DNA of 25,359 nucleotides from Flavobacteriales bacterium UBA2104 (lineage in GTDB: Bacteria > Bacteroidota > Bacteroidia > Flavobacteriales_D > Crocinitomicaceae): contig DCYS01000015.1 of the NCBI GenBank assembly GCA_002331485.1, positions 1-25,359 of the forward strand, written 5' to 3'. Below the pieces are notes generated by a model that worked only from the letters and a program-made list of their open reading frames with translations, was not told where the DNA came from and made no database searches. The position numbers and the translations under genes were made by a program. This document shows, one piece after another, positions 8,578-16,472 of the stretch. Positions within the stretch are counted from its first letter, which is position 1; each line of letters opens with the position of its first letter.

Positions 8578-9149
8578 TCTGTAACGTATTCTATTGGTTT
8601 ACGCTGACCTTTTGGCCATTCTCCTTCTGGGTATCCTACATAAAATAATGCGAGACACTTATCTTTAGGACCTAAATCCAAAAATTCATTCATTTCCTCA
8701 GTATAAATCAGCTTTGGCGATGACCAAAAACCACCCAAACCATAGGCAGTGCATGTCAAGTACATATTTTGAATAGCACAGGCTACTGCTTCGACTTCTT
8801 CAATCTCAGGAATCTTTTCTTCCGGCTGACGTTCCATACAAACAGCGATCACTGCAGATGCTCTTGCAGGACGATCAGTCATTCTGTTCAATTTGATCGA
8901 CTTCTGTTGATCCTCAGGGATCTTTTTCAGATAAAGTTCACGCATGAATTCACCTAAGCGATCTTTACCTTCATCCATAAAAACCTTGAATCGCCACGGT
9001 TGAGTCAATCCATGTGAAGGAGCCCAAATTGCGTTATTGAGTAATAATTCAATCTGCTCCTTATGAACTTTTCGATCACTGAAAAACTCTGGATAAATAG
9101 TTCTTCTATCCTTGATCAATGCATTGATCTCACTTAAATTATATTTCAT
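8562..9149 (-). CDS. Nitroreductase family protein (FMN-dependent oxidoreductase)
   Basis: The 195-residue protein has the nitroreductase fold landmarks: an N-terminal DRRTIYPEF with the arginines that contact FMN phosphate, APSHGLTQPWRF (about 43-54), AVACAIQNMYLTCTAYGLGGFW (about 121-142), and a C-terminal LALFYVGYPEGEWP. The length and motifs are closest to the single-domain YdjA-like group. It would reduce nitro- or quinone-type compounds with NAD(P)H; the true substrate is not visible. It is the first gene of a three-gene overlapping operon with a -7 box 30 bp upstream. Confidence 0.88.
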   Translation of the reverse strand: MKYNLSEINALIKDRRTIYPEFFSDRKVHKEQIELLLNNAIWAPSHGLTQPWRFKVFMDEGKDRLGEFMRELYLKKIPEDQQKSIKLNRMTDRPARASAVIAVCMERQPEEKIPEIEEVEAVACAIQNMYLTCTAYGLGGFWSSPKLIYTEEMNEFLDLGPKDKCLALFYVGYPEGEWPKGQRKPIEYVTEWIQK

Positions 9150-9178
9150 AATGATATATCTTCAATTCTCTGATTGAA

Positions 9179-9208
9179 CAAAGATAGTAGTAATTTGATG
9201 TGCAGAAA
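9179..9208 (-). promoter_or_regulatory. Promoter of the nitroreductase operon
   Basis: The minus-strand -7 box TATCTTTG (complement of 9179-9186) matches TAnnTTTG. At the 19-nt position upstream stands TTT (complement of 9206-9208), one base from TTG. The start codon is 29 nt beyond the box. Confidence 0.6.
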
Positions 9209-9240
9209 AGAATAAAAGACCTAAAGAATCTAATAATTAA

Positions 9241-9948
9241 CTACTCAAATATTTGATCGATCAGCTTTTCATTATCGTACGGAGGCGCAAAAGTCATCAT
9301 ACGTTTTTCATCCTTATTAATGGCTAACACTTTGTCAGCATACTTCAAACAAAGCTCTATATCGTGAGAAGACACTATGATCAATTTATCATCTCTTTCG
9401 GACAATTCCTTTAACAACTTTAATACTTTATTACGATTAGAGTAATCAAGAAAAGCTGTGGGTTCATCCAATAAAATGACGCTCGTTTTTTGGGCAAGAA
9501 CTTTTCCGATCATTGCGATCTGACGTTCTCCATCACTGATCTCAGTTGAACTTTTAAACTGAATATGTTCGAGCTCTAACTCTTGAATCACCCGATCAAT
9601 AATTTCATGATCTTCGGGTTTAAGTCGATTCAACATATTGGTGTAAGGAGCCCTTCCCATTGCGATCAGTTCTCTCACAGACAAATGATCAACACCAGTA
9701 AAACGAGACGGAACAAACCCTATCAAAGATGACCTATCGTGAATTTTTAGAGAATTGATATCTCTCCCATTCACTGTTATCTGACCCGCTAAAGGCTGCA
9801 CTTGACCAAGAATAGTATTAAACAAAGTGGTTTTACCTGATCCATTTGGGCCGACCAACACGATCATTGATCCTTTAGAAAGAACCAATTCTTTTGAGGT
9901 AAATAATTCCTCTTTGAATCCAACTGATATATTCTTTAATTCGATCAT
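9241..9948 (-). CDS. btuD: ABC transporter ATP-binding protein, cobamide uptake (BtuD-like)
   Basis: The 235-residue ATPase has Walker A GPNGSGKTT (33-41), signature ISDGERQ (137-143), Walker B VILLDEP (157-163) and the switch histidine His195 in SSHDIE. The region following Walker A reads GFVPSRF where most FecE/BtuD proteins have a Q-loop glutamine; this position is a serine (Ser81). It powers BtuC. Its ATG overlaps the btuC stop in TAATG, showing coupling. Sequence alone cannot separate B12 from iron-siderophore transporters; the B12 assignment rests on the adjacent riboswitch and btuB. Confidence 0.87.
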   Translation of the reverse strand: MIELKNISVGFKEELFTSKELVLSKGSMIVLVGPNGSGKTTLFNTILGQVQPLAGQITVNGRDINSLKIHDRSSLIGFVPSRFTGVDHLSVRELIAMGRAPYTNMLNRLKPEDHEIIDRVIQELELEHIQFKSSTEISDGERQIAMIGKVLAQKTSVILLDEPTAFLDYSNRNKVLKLLKELSERDDKLIIVSSHDIELCLKYADKVLAINKDEKRMMTFAPPYDNEKLIDQIFE

Positions 9949-10943
9949 TAGAATCTACGAATAATAATCCATACAACAACTGGCGCACCAACAATTGCAG
10001 TTAGCGCGTTCAATGGAAGATGAATTGTATCAATGAATAACTGCATCACTATATCACAAAGGATAACTAAGAAGCCACCACATAAAACCACGCCAATTAG
10101 TAGTTGTAAATGATTATTTGTGTGGTACAGCATTTTCACAATATTTGGAATGATCAAACCAACAAATGCGATAGGTCCACAAAATGCAGTGATCGTTCCA
10201 ACAAGTATAGCCGTAATAAAAATTATTAGGAGTCTAACCCTTTTGATCTTGACTCCAAGAATTGATGCCTGATGTTCTCCTAAGACCAGTAAATCTAACG
10301 GCTTGACAACTAAAACAGTTAACAGGATACCTAGCAACACGATCAATGTAAATATTCCGATCTGATCATTACTTACATTTTGAAGCGAACCAAAGCTCCA
10401 AAGCATAAAAACTTTAAGATCATCAGGATTACTATACGACTGGATCACATTTACCAAAGCTCCCGCAAAGCTCCCGAACATAACTCCTATAAGTAATAAT
10501 GATATTTTGCTACGCACATAAATAGAACAGAACAAAATGAACAATCCAGCACCAAGTGCTCCAACCAATGCTGACATGACTAACCCTACATCGCTTCCGA
10601 TTACCGAGAAACCAAGCATAGTGCTTATTGCTACCATCATGCTTGCTCCGGAATTAATACCCAAAACGTATGGTCCTGCCAATGGATTTTGAAACAACGT
10701 TTGCATCAAAAGGCCCGCAACAGATAAACCTGCACCTGCCAAAAAAGCTGTTATAACTCTTGGCAATCTGAAGTTTGAAAGTACCATTTGAGCTTCAGGA
10801 TTTTTATCGTAAGCAAATAGACCATCGAACACGTCTGAGAGACCAAGTTGAACACTTCCCAACGTAAGATCAATAACAAAAAATGACATCACGAGAAGTA
10901 TCAATACTCCCGTTCTTAACATATATGATCTCGAGTTTTGCAA
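9948..10943 (-). CDS. btuC: FecCD-family ABC permease, cobamide uptake (BtuC-like)
   Basis: This 331-residue inner-membrane protein has about nine or ten hydrophobic segments. Family signatures are FRLPRVITAFLAGAGLSVAG with MQTLFQNPLAGPYVLGINSGA in the first third, GPIAFVGLIIPN about two thirds along, and the C-terminal LNALTAIVGAPVVV. Two copies would form the channel fed by BtuF. Only 8 bp separate it from btuF, and it overlaps btuD by 1 bp, so the three form one operon. Confidence 0.9.
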   Translation of the reverse strand: MQNSRSYMLRTGVLILLVMSFFVIDLTLGSVQLGLSDVFDGLFAYDKNPEAQMVLSNFRLPRVITAFLAGAGLSVAGLLMQTLFQNPLAGPYVLGINSGASMMVAISTMLGFSVIGSDVGLVMSALVGALGAGLFILFCSIYVRSKISLLLIGVMFGSFAGALVNVIQSYSNPDDLKVFMLWSFGSLQNVSNDQIGIFTLIVLLGILLTVLVVKPLDLLVLGEHQASILGVKIKRVRLLIIFITAILVGTITAFCGPIAFVGLIIPNIVKMLYHTNNHLQLLIGVVLCGGFLVILCDIVMQLFIDTIHLPLNALTAIVGAPVVVWIIIRRF

Positions 10944-10951
10944 TTGTTTAT

Positions 10952-12043
10952 TTATTGGATCTGATTATAAAAATACAATGTTGAATCACTAAAAAGGTCT
11001 GAATGAAATATATGAATTAAATCATATAATACTTCCTCAGGGGCAACAGCTGATCTCTCCCAGAAACAATTTACATTTTCATAATAGGAAAACATCTTAT
11101 CATTTTGATAAGCATTTAACAATTCAAATTTATCATTCATTTCACTGACTGCTTTTTTCGAAGAAGCAGCAATATTGATCAGAAAATCGGTTTCCTGATT
11201 CTTTATAATCACCTCTTCCAAAGACAAGTTGAGGCTTCCAGTCCCCTGAGTTTTATTGTAAATGTAGTCCACATTAGCATCAGATAACATCTTTGACATA
11301 TAACTGTTTCCAGCAGGAACATTAAAAACATCACCGTATAACGTACCAACAAGAACAGACGGTGAAGTTGTATCATTCTGGATTCGTTTAACCAGCTGGA
11401 GGTAATTACGCTTTATAGAGTTAAAAACTTCTTGCGCTTCATCTTGTACATCGCATAATATACCGAACACTTTCAACCATTCAGCTCTTCCCAAAGGATG
11501 CGTTTCTTTCCAGTCATAATTAACAAAAGTCGGTATACCGATCTTTTCAATTTTGGTTAAAACAGGATGATCTAATTTAAATCCAGAGTACATGATCAAG
11601 GTGGGGCGATGGGCAATAAACAACTCTGGATCAGAATTGCCAAGATCACCATATTCTATCCAATCTTCCTCCTCATTTTTAGTATTACATAGATATTTTG
11701 CACTCGACACTCCTTTGATCTTAATTTCAAGATTAAGCCTTTTTAGCATACCGACATGTGTTGCAGAAAGTGCCGCAATACTTTCTATGTTTTTCCCTAG
11801 ATCAACGAGCCCATTTCTTATGGAATCTCCAATTCCGTAACTGTAGATCGTTTCATTTGTTGCGGGATCGACGATATCAATCTGAGTGAAGTTTTCGTAG
11901 TCTATAACGCGAAATGCCTCTGCATAATCATTTTTTAGCGTATCCCCTTCAGATGTCATCTGTTCAGTTAAACGCACTTTATCTCCAGAGGTCTCACAAC
12001 TTAAAAGCATCATCAGGAACCATGAAAAATAGAGAATTCGCAT
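10952..12043 (-). CDS. btuF: ABC transporter substrate-binding lipoprotein, cobamide uptake (BtuF-like)
   Basis: The 363-residue protein starts with a lipoprotein signal peptide with lipobox LLSC (Cys16). It then shows the class III periplasmic-binding fold: SIAALSATHVGMLKRLN, PELFIAHRPTLIMYSGF, then IPTFVNYDWKETHPLGRAEWLKVFG, with a long linking helix. The pattern HPLGRAEWLK after the cleft hinge is common in Bacteroidota homologues annotated as BtuF or FecB. It would hold cobamide in the periplasm for BtuCD. It is the first gene of btuFCD and is divergent from the riboswitch-controlled operon. Confidence 0.85.
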   Translation of the reverse strand: MRILYFSWFLMMLLSCETSGDKVRLTEQMTSEGDTLKNDYAEAFRVIDYENFTQIDIVDPATNETIYSYGIGDSIRNGLVDLGKNIESIAALSATHVGMLKRLNLEIKIKGVSSAKYLCNTKNEEEDWIEYGDLGNSDPELFIAHRPTLIMYSGFKLDHPVLTKIEKIGIPTFVNYDWKETHPLGRAEWLKVFGILCDVQDEAQEVFNSIKRNYLQLVKRIQNDTTSPSVLVGTLYGDVFNVPAGNSYMSKMLSDANVDYIYNKTQGTGSLNLSLEEVIIKNQETDFLINIAASSKKAVSEMNDKFELLNAYQNDKMFSYYENVNCFWERSAVAPEEVLYDLIHIFHSDLFSDSTLYFYNQIQ

Positions 12044-12069
12044 TTATAGAATGTTTTCGCAAAAATGAA

Positions 12070-12077
12070 CAAAATTA
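12070..12077 (-). promoter_or_regulatory. Candidate -7 box for btuFCD
   Basis: The minus strand reads TAATTTTG (complement of 12070-12077), 26 nt ahead of the btuF ATG. The -33 position holds TTA rather than TTG. The short leader leaves no room for a riboswitch. Confidence 0.5.
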
Positions 12078-12119
12078 GGTCTTTCAGCAAATTCCATAAA
12101 ATATTCTTAACTTCGCATC

Positions 12120-12293
12120 ACGTTTTAGGTAATTGATCAACGGATCAATTTGAAAAAGGAATCTTGTGTAAATCAAGAGCTGTATCTGCAGCTGTAAGCT
12201 CTGAAGTTCTTTTCAAAAAAGCCACTGTCCGTCACCCGATGGATGGGAAGGTGAAAAGAATATGGAGTAAGTCAGAATACTTGCCTCGAACGC
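12120..12293 (+). promoter_or_regulatory. Cobalamin (B12) riboswitch aptamer
   Basis: Conserved blocks occur in the right order. GAAAAAGGAATC is at 12152-12163. An AGCTG...GCAGCTGTAAGC core (12178-12199) corresponds to the family consensus AGCUGCCCCCGCAACUGUAAGC. AAGCCACTG is near 12219 and GGGAAGGTG near 12245. The B12 box AGTCAGAATACTTGCC is at 12270-12285. P1 pairs CGTTTTAGG (12121-12129) with CCTCGAACG (12284-12292), allowing G-U pairs. Adenosyl- or other cobalamins bind such aptamers and repress downstream B12 transport genes. It lies about 150 nt ahead of the DUF4465-btuB-btuG-like operon. Confidence 0.93.
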
Positions 12294-12299
12294 GTTTAA

Positions 12300-12416
12300 G
12301 GAGACTTCAGATTAAAGTCGGACTTATCATTTCATGAACAATTCATTCCACAGGTGATATGGACATGTGATAATTCTTTCAAGAGTTAATTCTCTTACTG
12401 TAGTCTTCATTTTTTT
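12300..12416 (+). terminator. Possible riboswitch expression platform (long-range terminator)
   Basis: GGAGACTTCAG (12300-12310) can pair with CTGTAGTCTTC (12398-12408): ten of eleven positions pair, one as G-U. Seven T follow at 12410-12416, 25 bp before the start codon. Inside is a small hairpin AAGAG/CTCTT (12381-12396). The upstream arm can instead pair locally, GACTT (12303-12307) with AAGTC (12315-12319), which would dissolve the terminator. This is inferred from base pairing by eye only. Confidence 0.4.
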
Positions 12417-12441
12417 AATTTATGTTTAACGATAAGAAAAA

Positions 12442-13410
12442 ATGAAGAAAATGTTATTCTTGGCAGGAGCGCTACTTGCCACAACTAGTACTATAGCGCA
12501 AACAATCGTAGATTTTGAGGATCTGACTTTACCACAAGCAGATACCTTTTACACAGGTGAGGACATGACAGGACAATTCGTTTCTGGTGATGTAATCTTT
12601 GAGAATTCGTATGAAACAACAAGTTGGGGGTATTCCTGGGGTGGATTTGCTTATTCTAACATGACAGACGATCAAACACCAGGTTTTGACAATCAGTATA
12701 GTGCCTTCGCAGGTTCAGGAGCTGATAACTCTGAGAATTATGCGATCTATTACAATTCAGACACCTTGATCTTCCCTGGAATTGGTGCAGCTATAGGAGA
12801 TGTCATGATCACTAATACTACTTATGCAGGTATCTCAATGCGAGATGGAGATCAATTCGCAAAGCAATTTGGCAGTCCAAATGGAGCGGATGGTCAACCA
12901 GACGGAACATACGGTGAAGATTATTTCTATGTTACTTTATACGGTTGGGATCAACAGGATAACCTTATCGACTCTTCTGAGATCTATTTAGCCGATTTCA
13001 GGTTTGCAGATAATAATCAGGATTATATCCTGAAAGACTGGACTCAATTTAACTTATCCGCTCTAGATGGTTCGAAGTATCTCACATTTCGTTTCTACTC
13101 TTCTGATGTTGGAAGTTTTGGAATCAACACTCCTTTATATTTTGCAATGGATAATCTTGAATATTCAGAATATGTCAATGCAATAGACGAAGAAGAAAAA
13201 GAGATTCTTACAGTCTATCCAAATCCAGCGAATCAAACTATCCAGATTACTGGTTCGATAGATGATTATGTAATACTTTCAAACCTAGGACAAATAGTTC
13301 TGAAAGGATCAATTAATCAAGGTAAGATTGATATTTCATCATTACCCAAAGGACTATACTTTGTGACCAATCGAGAAAGAACCATCACTGAAAAACTAAT
13401 CATTAGATAG
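12442..13410 (+). CDS. DUF4465 (BtuH-like) secreted protein with T9SS sorting tail, probable surface cobamide-binding protein
   Basis: The 322-residue protein has a signal peptide (about 1-19, ending TIAQ) and a DUF4465-type domain (about 22-245: VDFEDLTLP, then WGGFAYSN and the late YFAMDNLEY). A T9SS type A tail starts near residue 256 (VYPNPANQTIQITG, ending ITEKLIIR). DUF4465 proteins recur in Bacteroidota B12 loci; as I recall, the B. thetaiotaomicron BtuH surface B12-binding proteins belong to this kind, which I cannot check here. Bacteroides versions are lipoproteins, whereas this one has a sorting tail. It is first after the riboswitch and 7 bp from btuB, so it is co-regulated. DUF4465 domain and tail are clear; cobamide binding is inference. 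Confidence 0.85.
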   Translation: MKKMLFLAGALLATTSTIAQTIVDFEDLTLPQADTFYTGEDMTGQFVSGDVIFENSYETTSWGYSWGGFAYSNMTDDQTPGFDNQYSAFAGSGADNSENYAIYYNSDTLIFPGIGAAIGDVMITNTTYAGISMRDGDQFAKQFGSPNGADGQPDGTYGEDYFYVTLYGWDQQDNLIDSSEIYLADFRFADNNQDYILKDWTQFNLSALDGSKYLTFRFYSSDVGSFGINTPLYFAMDNLEYSEYVNAIDEEEKEILTVYPNPANQTIQITGSIDDYVILSNLGQIVLKGSINQGKIDISSLPKGLYFVTNRERTITEKLIIR

Positions 13411-13417
13411 TCTTAAA

Positions 13418-15433
13418 ATGATGAAGGCAGTGCGCAATTTTTTGTTTAATTCTCTTGGTTTATTATTCCAAGGCTTCAATCAATTCTGTGGTTGTTGCGC
13501 ACTGATCTTTTGTCCATTTTTCCTTTTTGCTCAGTATGACACAACAAAACTCGAAGGTGTAACGGTGATCGGTCATCATAAATTGATTGATGAGCAGGCG
13601 AAGTTTGATCGTGAAGAAATCCTAAGCTTAGCTTCTATCGATCTTGGAGTATTATTAAAAAATGTCGCTGGAGCTAACATAGCTGATTATGGAGGAATAG
13701 GAAGTATGAAGACTGTCTCGATGAGAGGTATGGGTACAACTCATACAGGGTTTCTGGTTAACGGCTACCCTAGGAATAATTCTCAATCAGGTCAAATAGA
13801 TTTTGGGAAGATCCAAATAAACAATCTCGAGAGTGCAGCAGTAAGGATATCTCCATCCAGCGATATTTCTATTCCTGTCAGCTCAAAAATGAAAGGAAGC
13901 GTTGTGATCATCGAAACATTCGAACAAACATTTTCTCAAAAACCTATCTCATTGAGAAGCTCAGTTACCATGGGTAGTTTTGGTCGTAAGGAAGTTAATA
14001 GCAGCATTAAGATTGCCAACCCAGGCGCGTTTTTGAGTTTTTCCGGGAACATTAGAGATTACAACGGTGATTTTCAATACTCTTTACCGTACGAAACTGA
14101 TTCGATTAGAAGAAGAGCTAATAATGATATGAATGAAATGAACTTGGCTATTGGTGGAGGCAAAAAATGGAGGTCAAGAAATGGTAATGCACAAAGAGTC
14201 AAATTATATGGAAGTTTAGATCGTTCACACCGATCGCTTCCTGGTGCAATTATTCTCTATAATGGTGATGCAAATGAAAAATTATTTACATCAGAAAGAT
14301 CGATAGGAGTTGATCATTTATTCATCGGAAAGTCGCTTTCAATGAGAAGTTTCGCAACATATAATAATCACCAACTTAGATATATTGATCCTGAATACTT
14401 CAACCTTGAAGGTGAGATAGATAATAGTTACCTCAATAATTCAATTCATACAGGTTTCAATGGTAAACTAAAAAAGAACATATTCAGCTTTTTATTTGGA
14501 AATGACCTTAGATCAAGCAGTTTGAATAGTTCAAGAGATCTCGGTAATCCATCAAGGCTTTCAAATTTCGCTATGATAGGAATGGATATCGATCTAGACT
14601 ATTTTTCGACAAACTTGACGCTGTTTCATCATCACATAAAAGATCAGAATATTCAGCTTTCACATGACAATCAGTATGATCGTTTCAATCCTCAGGTACA
14701 AGTTACAACTACTGATAAGTTATTAGCAAAAACAAGGTTGACATTGTGGTTCAAGCGCTCCTCAAGAGCTCCAACGTTTAACGAATTGTATTATTCTCAG
14801 ATTGGTAATACACTATTGGCTCCTGAGGAGAGTGAACAATTAAACCTTGGCTACTTCTGGGTTTTTGATAAGAATATGATATCGGGAAAAATATCAGGAA
14901 ATATTTTCTATAATCGACTAAAGAACAAGATCGTTTCAATTCCCACGCAGAACTTATTTGTCTGGTCCATTCAAAATGTAGGGAAGGTCCTCAGCTATGG
15001 GAAAGATATTACTGTAGATCTAGAATTCGACATTTCCGGAAAGAGTTCTATATCATTCTCATCTACTAATACATATCAGATCGTTCAGGATCAGTCAGAT
15101 CGAAATAGTCCTTCATTCGGCCATCAGATTGCTAACACACCAAAATTCACTAATTCTTCTAACATCAAATTTGACATAAACGACATCAACATTCAAGTTT
15201 CATCATTATATATTGGAGAGCGATACGCACTAAATGAAAACATTCAAACGAATCTTCTAGAGGCATATTTTATTCTCAATACAAGCTGTCGCTACTCATT
15301 TGAGATTAAGAAAGAAAACATTTTATCTGTTCAAGCAGGAGTTCGAAATCTATTGGCGAAACAGTATTTCCACATCAATTATTTTGTGATGCCTGGTCGA
15401 AATTATTTTATAAAACTATCGTATGAAATATAG
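13418..15433 (+). CDS. btuB: TonB-dependent outer-membrane cobamide receptor (BtuB-like)
   Basis: This 671-residue receptor has a TonB-box-like LEGVTVIG right after the signal peptide. A plug domain follows (about 58-165, with VSMRGMGTTHTGFLVNGYP and IDFGKIQINNLESAAVRI), then a 22-strand-type barrel ending in an aromatic-rich strand (YFIKLSYEI). It imports cobamides across the outer membrane using TonB-ExbBD energy. The B12 assignment comes from the riboswitch and neighbours. The leader is long (about 38 residues) with an odd cysteine cluster (FCGCCALIFC); a later start is not obvious because no Met follows before the mature protein. It overlaps the next gene by 11 bp. Confidence 0.88.
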   Translation: MMKAVRNFLFNSLGLLFQGFNQFCGCCALIFCPFFLFAQYDTTKLEGVTVIGHHKLIDEQAKFDREEILSLASIDLGVLLKNVAGANIADYGGIGSMKTVSMRGMGTTHTGFLVNGYPRNNSQSGQIDFGKIQINNLESAAVRISPSSDISIPVSSKMKGSVVIIETFEQTFSQKPISLRSSVTMGSFGRKEVNSSIKIANPGAFLSFSGNIRDYNGDFQYSLPYETDSIRRRANNDMNEMNLAIGGGKKWRSRNGNAQRVKLYGSLDRSHRSLPGAIILYNGDANEKLFTSERSIGVDHLFIGKSLSMRSFATYNNHQLRYIDPEYFNLEGEIDNSYLNNSIHTGFNGKLKKNIFSFLFGNDLRSSSLNSSRDLGNPSRLSNFAMIGMDIDLDYFSTNLTLFHHHIKDQNIQLSHDNQYDRFNPQVQVTTTDKLLAKTRLTLWFKRSSRAPTFNELYYSQIGNTLLAPEESEQLNLGYFWVFDKNMISGKISGNIFYNRLKNKIVSIPTQNLFVWSIQNVGKVLSYGKDITVDLEFDISGKSSISFSSTNTYQIVQDQSDRNSPSFGHQIANTPKFTNSSNIKFDINDINIQVSSLYIGERYALNENIQTNLLEAYFILNTSCRYSFEIKKENILSVQAGVRNLLAKQYFHINYFVMPGRNYFIKLSYEI

Positions 15434-16472
15434 TCTTATTATAACCATATCATGTTTAGCTATTCTCAGCTGTAAGAAAGAGAAGATTGAAGAAAATCAG
15501 AACAGCAGTGAATACAATAATGGAATTCTTGTGCTAAATGAAGGTTTATTTCAGCAAAACAATGCATCCTTATCTTGGATCGATCTTTCATCCAATGAGG
15601 TGACCAATCAAATCTTTCTTTCTACGAATAATAGACCGCTGGGAGACACAGGCAACGACATGGATGTTTATGGTGGTAAGTTATACATTGTAGTGAATGC
15701 ATCGAGCACTGTAGAAGTTTTAGATAAACGATCTCTAAAAAGTATAAAGCAAGTTCAGCTACAATATGATGGTCAAGGCCAGCAACCTAGATCGATTGCT
15801 TTCCACCTAGGTAAGGCATACATTACAAGCTATGATGGTTATGTTAATATTCTGGATACGACGAGCTTAATAATTACAAATCGAATTCAAGTTGGACAGA
15901 ACCCTGAGGGGCTTGGGGTTTATGGAAATGATCTGTTTGTATCCAACTCTGGAGGTCTTAGTTTCCCTGATGTTGATTCTACAGTATTTAAAATAGACCT
16001 TTTTACTCATCAAGTAACCGACACATTCGTTGTAGGAAATAATCCGGGAGACCTTGTTTGTGATGATCAGGGAGATGTATATGTTGTAAAGCGAGGGGAT
16101 TATTCAGAAAACGATCCTTCCGAATTGATAAGAATAGATCAGAACGGTGATGTGGAACAAACTGGTATCCATGCTTCTACACTGACCAAAAACGATCACC
16201 AACTTTATATTTCTTACTACAACTATAATTCAGGTCAAGGAAATGTTTCTGTTTTTGATTTAGAAAATGAAATTCTACTAAATAATGGGCTGATCAATTC
16301 ATCCGAAGTAGAAACGCTTTATGGCTTCACTTTTCATATGAATAAAGGCTATGCATGCGACGCAATGAATTTTACTAACTCTGGTTATATCAAATCATTT
16401 GATGAATTTGGAGATATAGATCAATCATATCATGTTGGACTGAATCCTACGAAAATCATTTACTATGACTAA
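15423..16472 (+). CDS. BtuG-like beta-propeller surface lipoprotein (YncE/DUF5074 type)
   Basis: The 349-residue protein has a lipoprotein signal peptide with lipobox ILSC (Cys17), followed by KKEKIEE, a charged stretch after the cysteine as in surface-exposed lipoproteins of this phylum. Then come repeated propeller blades: GILVLNEGLFQQNNASLSWID, RPLGDTGNDMDVYGGKLYIVV, PRSIAFHLGKAYITSYDG, NPEGLGVYGNDLFVSNSG, NPGDLVCDDQGDVYVV. The LNEG...NNASL and LGD..NDM patterns are those of BtuG, the very tight B12-binding protein that sits on BtuB in Bacteroides. It overlaps btuB by 11 bp and the next gene by 8 bp. Confidence 0.85.
   Translation: MKYSLIITISCLAILSCKKEKIEENQNSSEYNNGILVLNEGLFQQNNASLSWIDLSSNEVTNQIFLSTNNRPLGDTGNDMDVYGGKLYIVVNASSTVEVLDKRSLKSIKQVQLQYDGQGQQPRSIAFHLGKAYITSYDGYVNILDTTSLIITNRIQVGQNPEGLGVYGNDLFVSNSGGLSFPDVDSTVFKIDLFTHQVTDTFVVGNNPGDLVCDDQGDVYVVKRGDYSENDPSELIRIDQNGDVEQTGIHASTLTKNDHQLYISYYNYNSGQGNVSVFDLENEILLNNGLINSSEVETLYGFTFHMNKGYACDAMNFTNSGYIKSFDEFGDIDQSYHVGLNPTKIIYYD

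Noticed and set aside
9241..12043. Iron-siderophore or haem ABC transporter instead of B12
   Set aside because: Protein sequence alone allows it, but the adjacent cobalamin riboswitch, BtuB-like receptor and BtuG-like lipoprotein favour cobamide.
12044..12120. A second riboswitch on the minus strand for btuFCD
   Set aside because: No B12 box or core AGCTG...GTAAGC is found on that strand, and the leader is too short.
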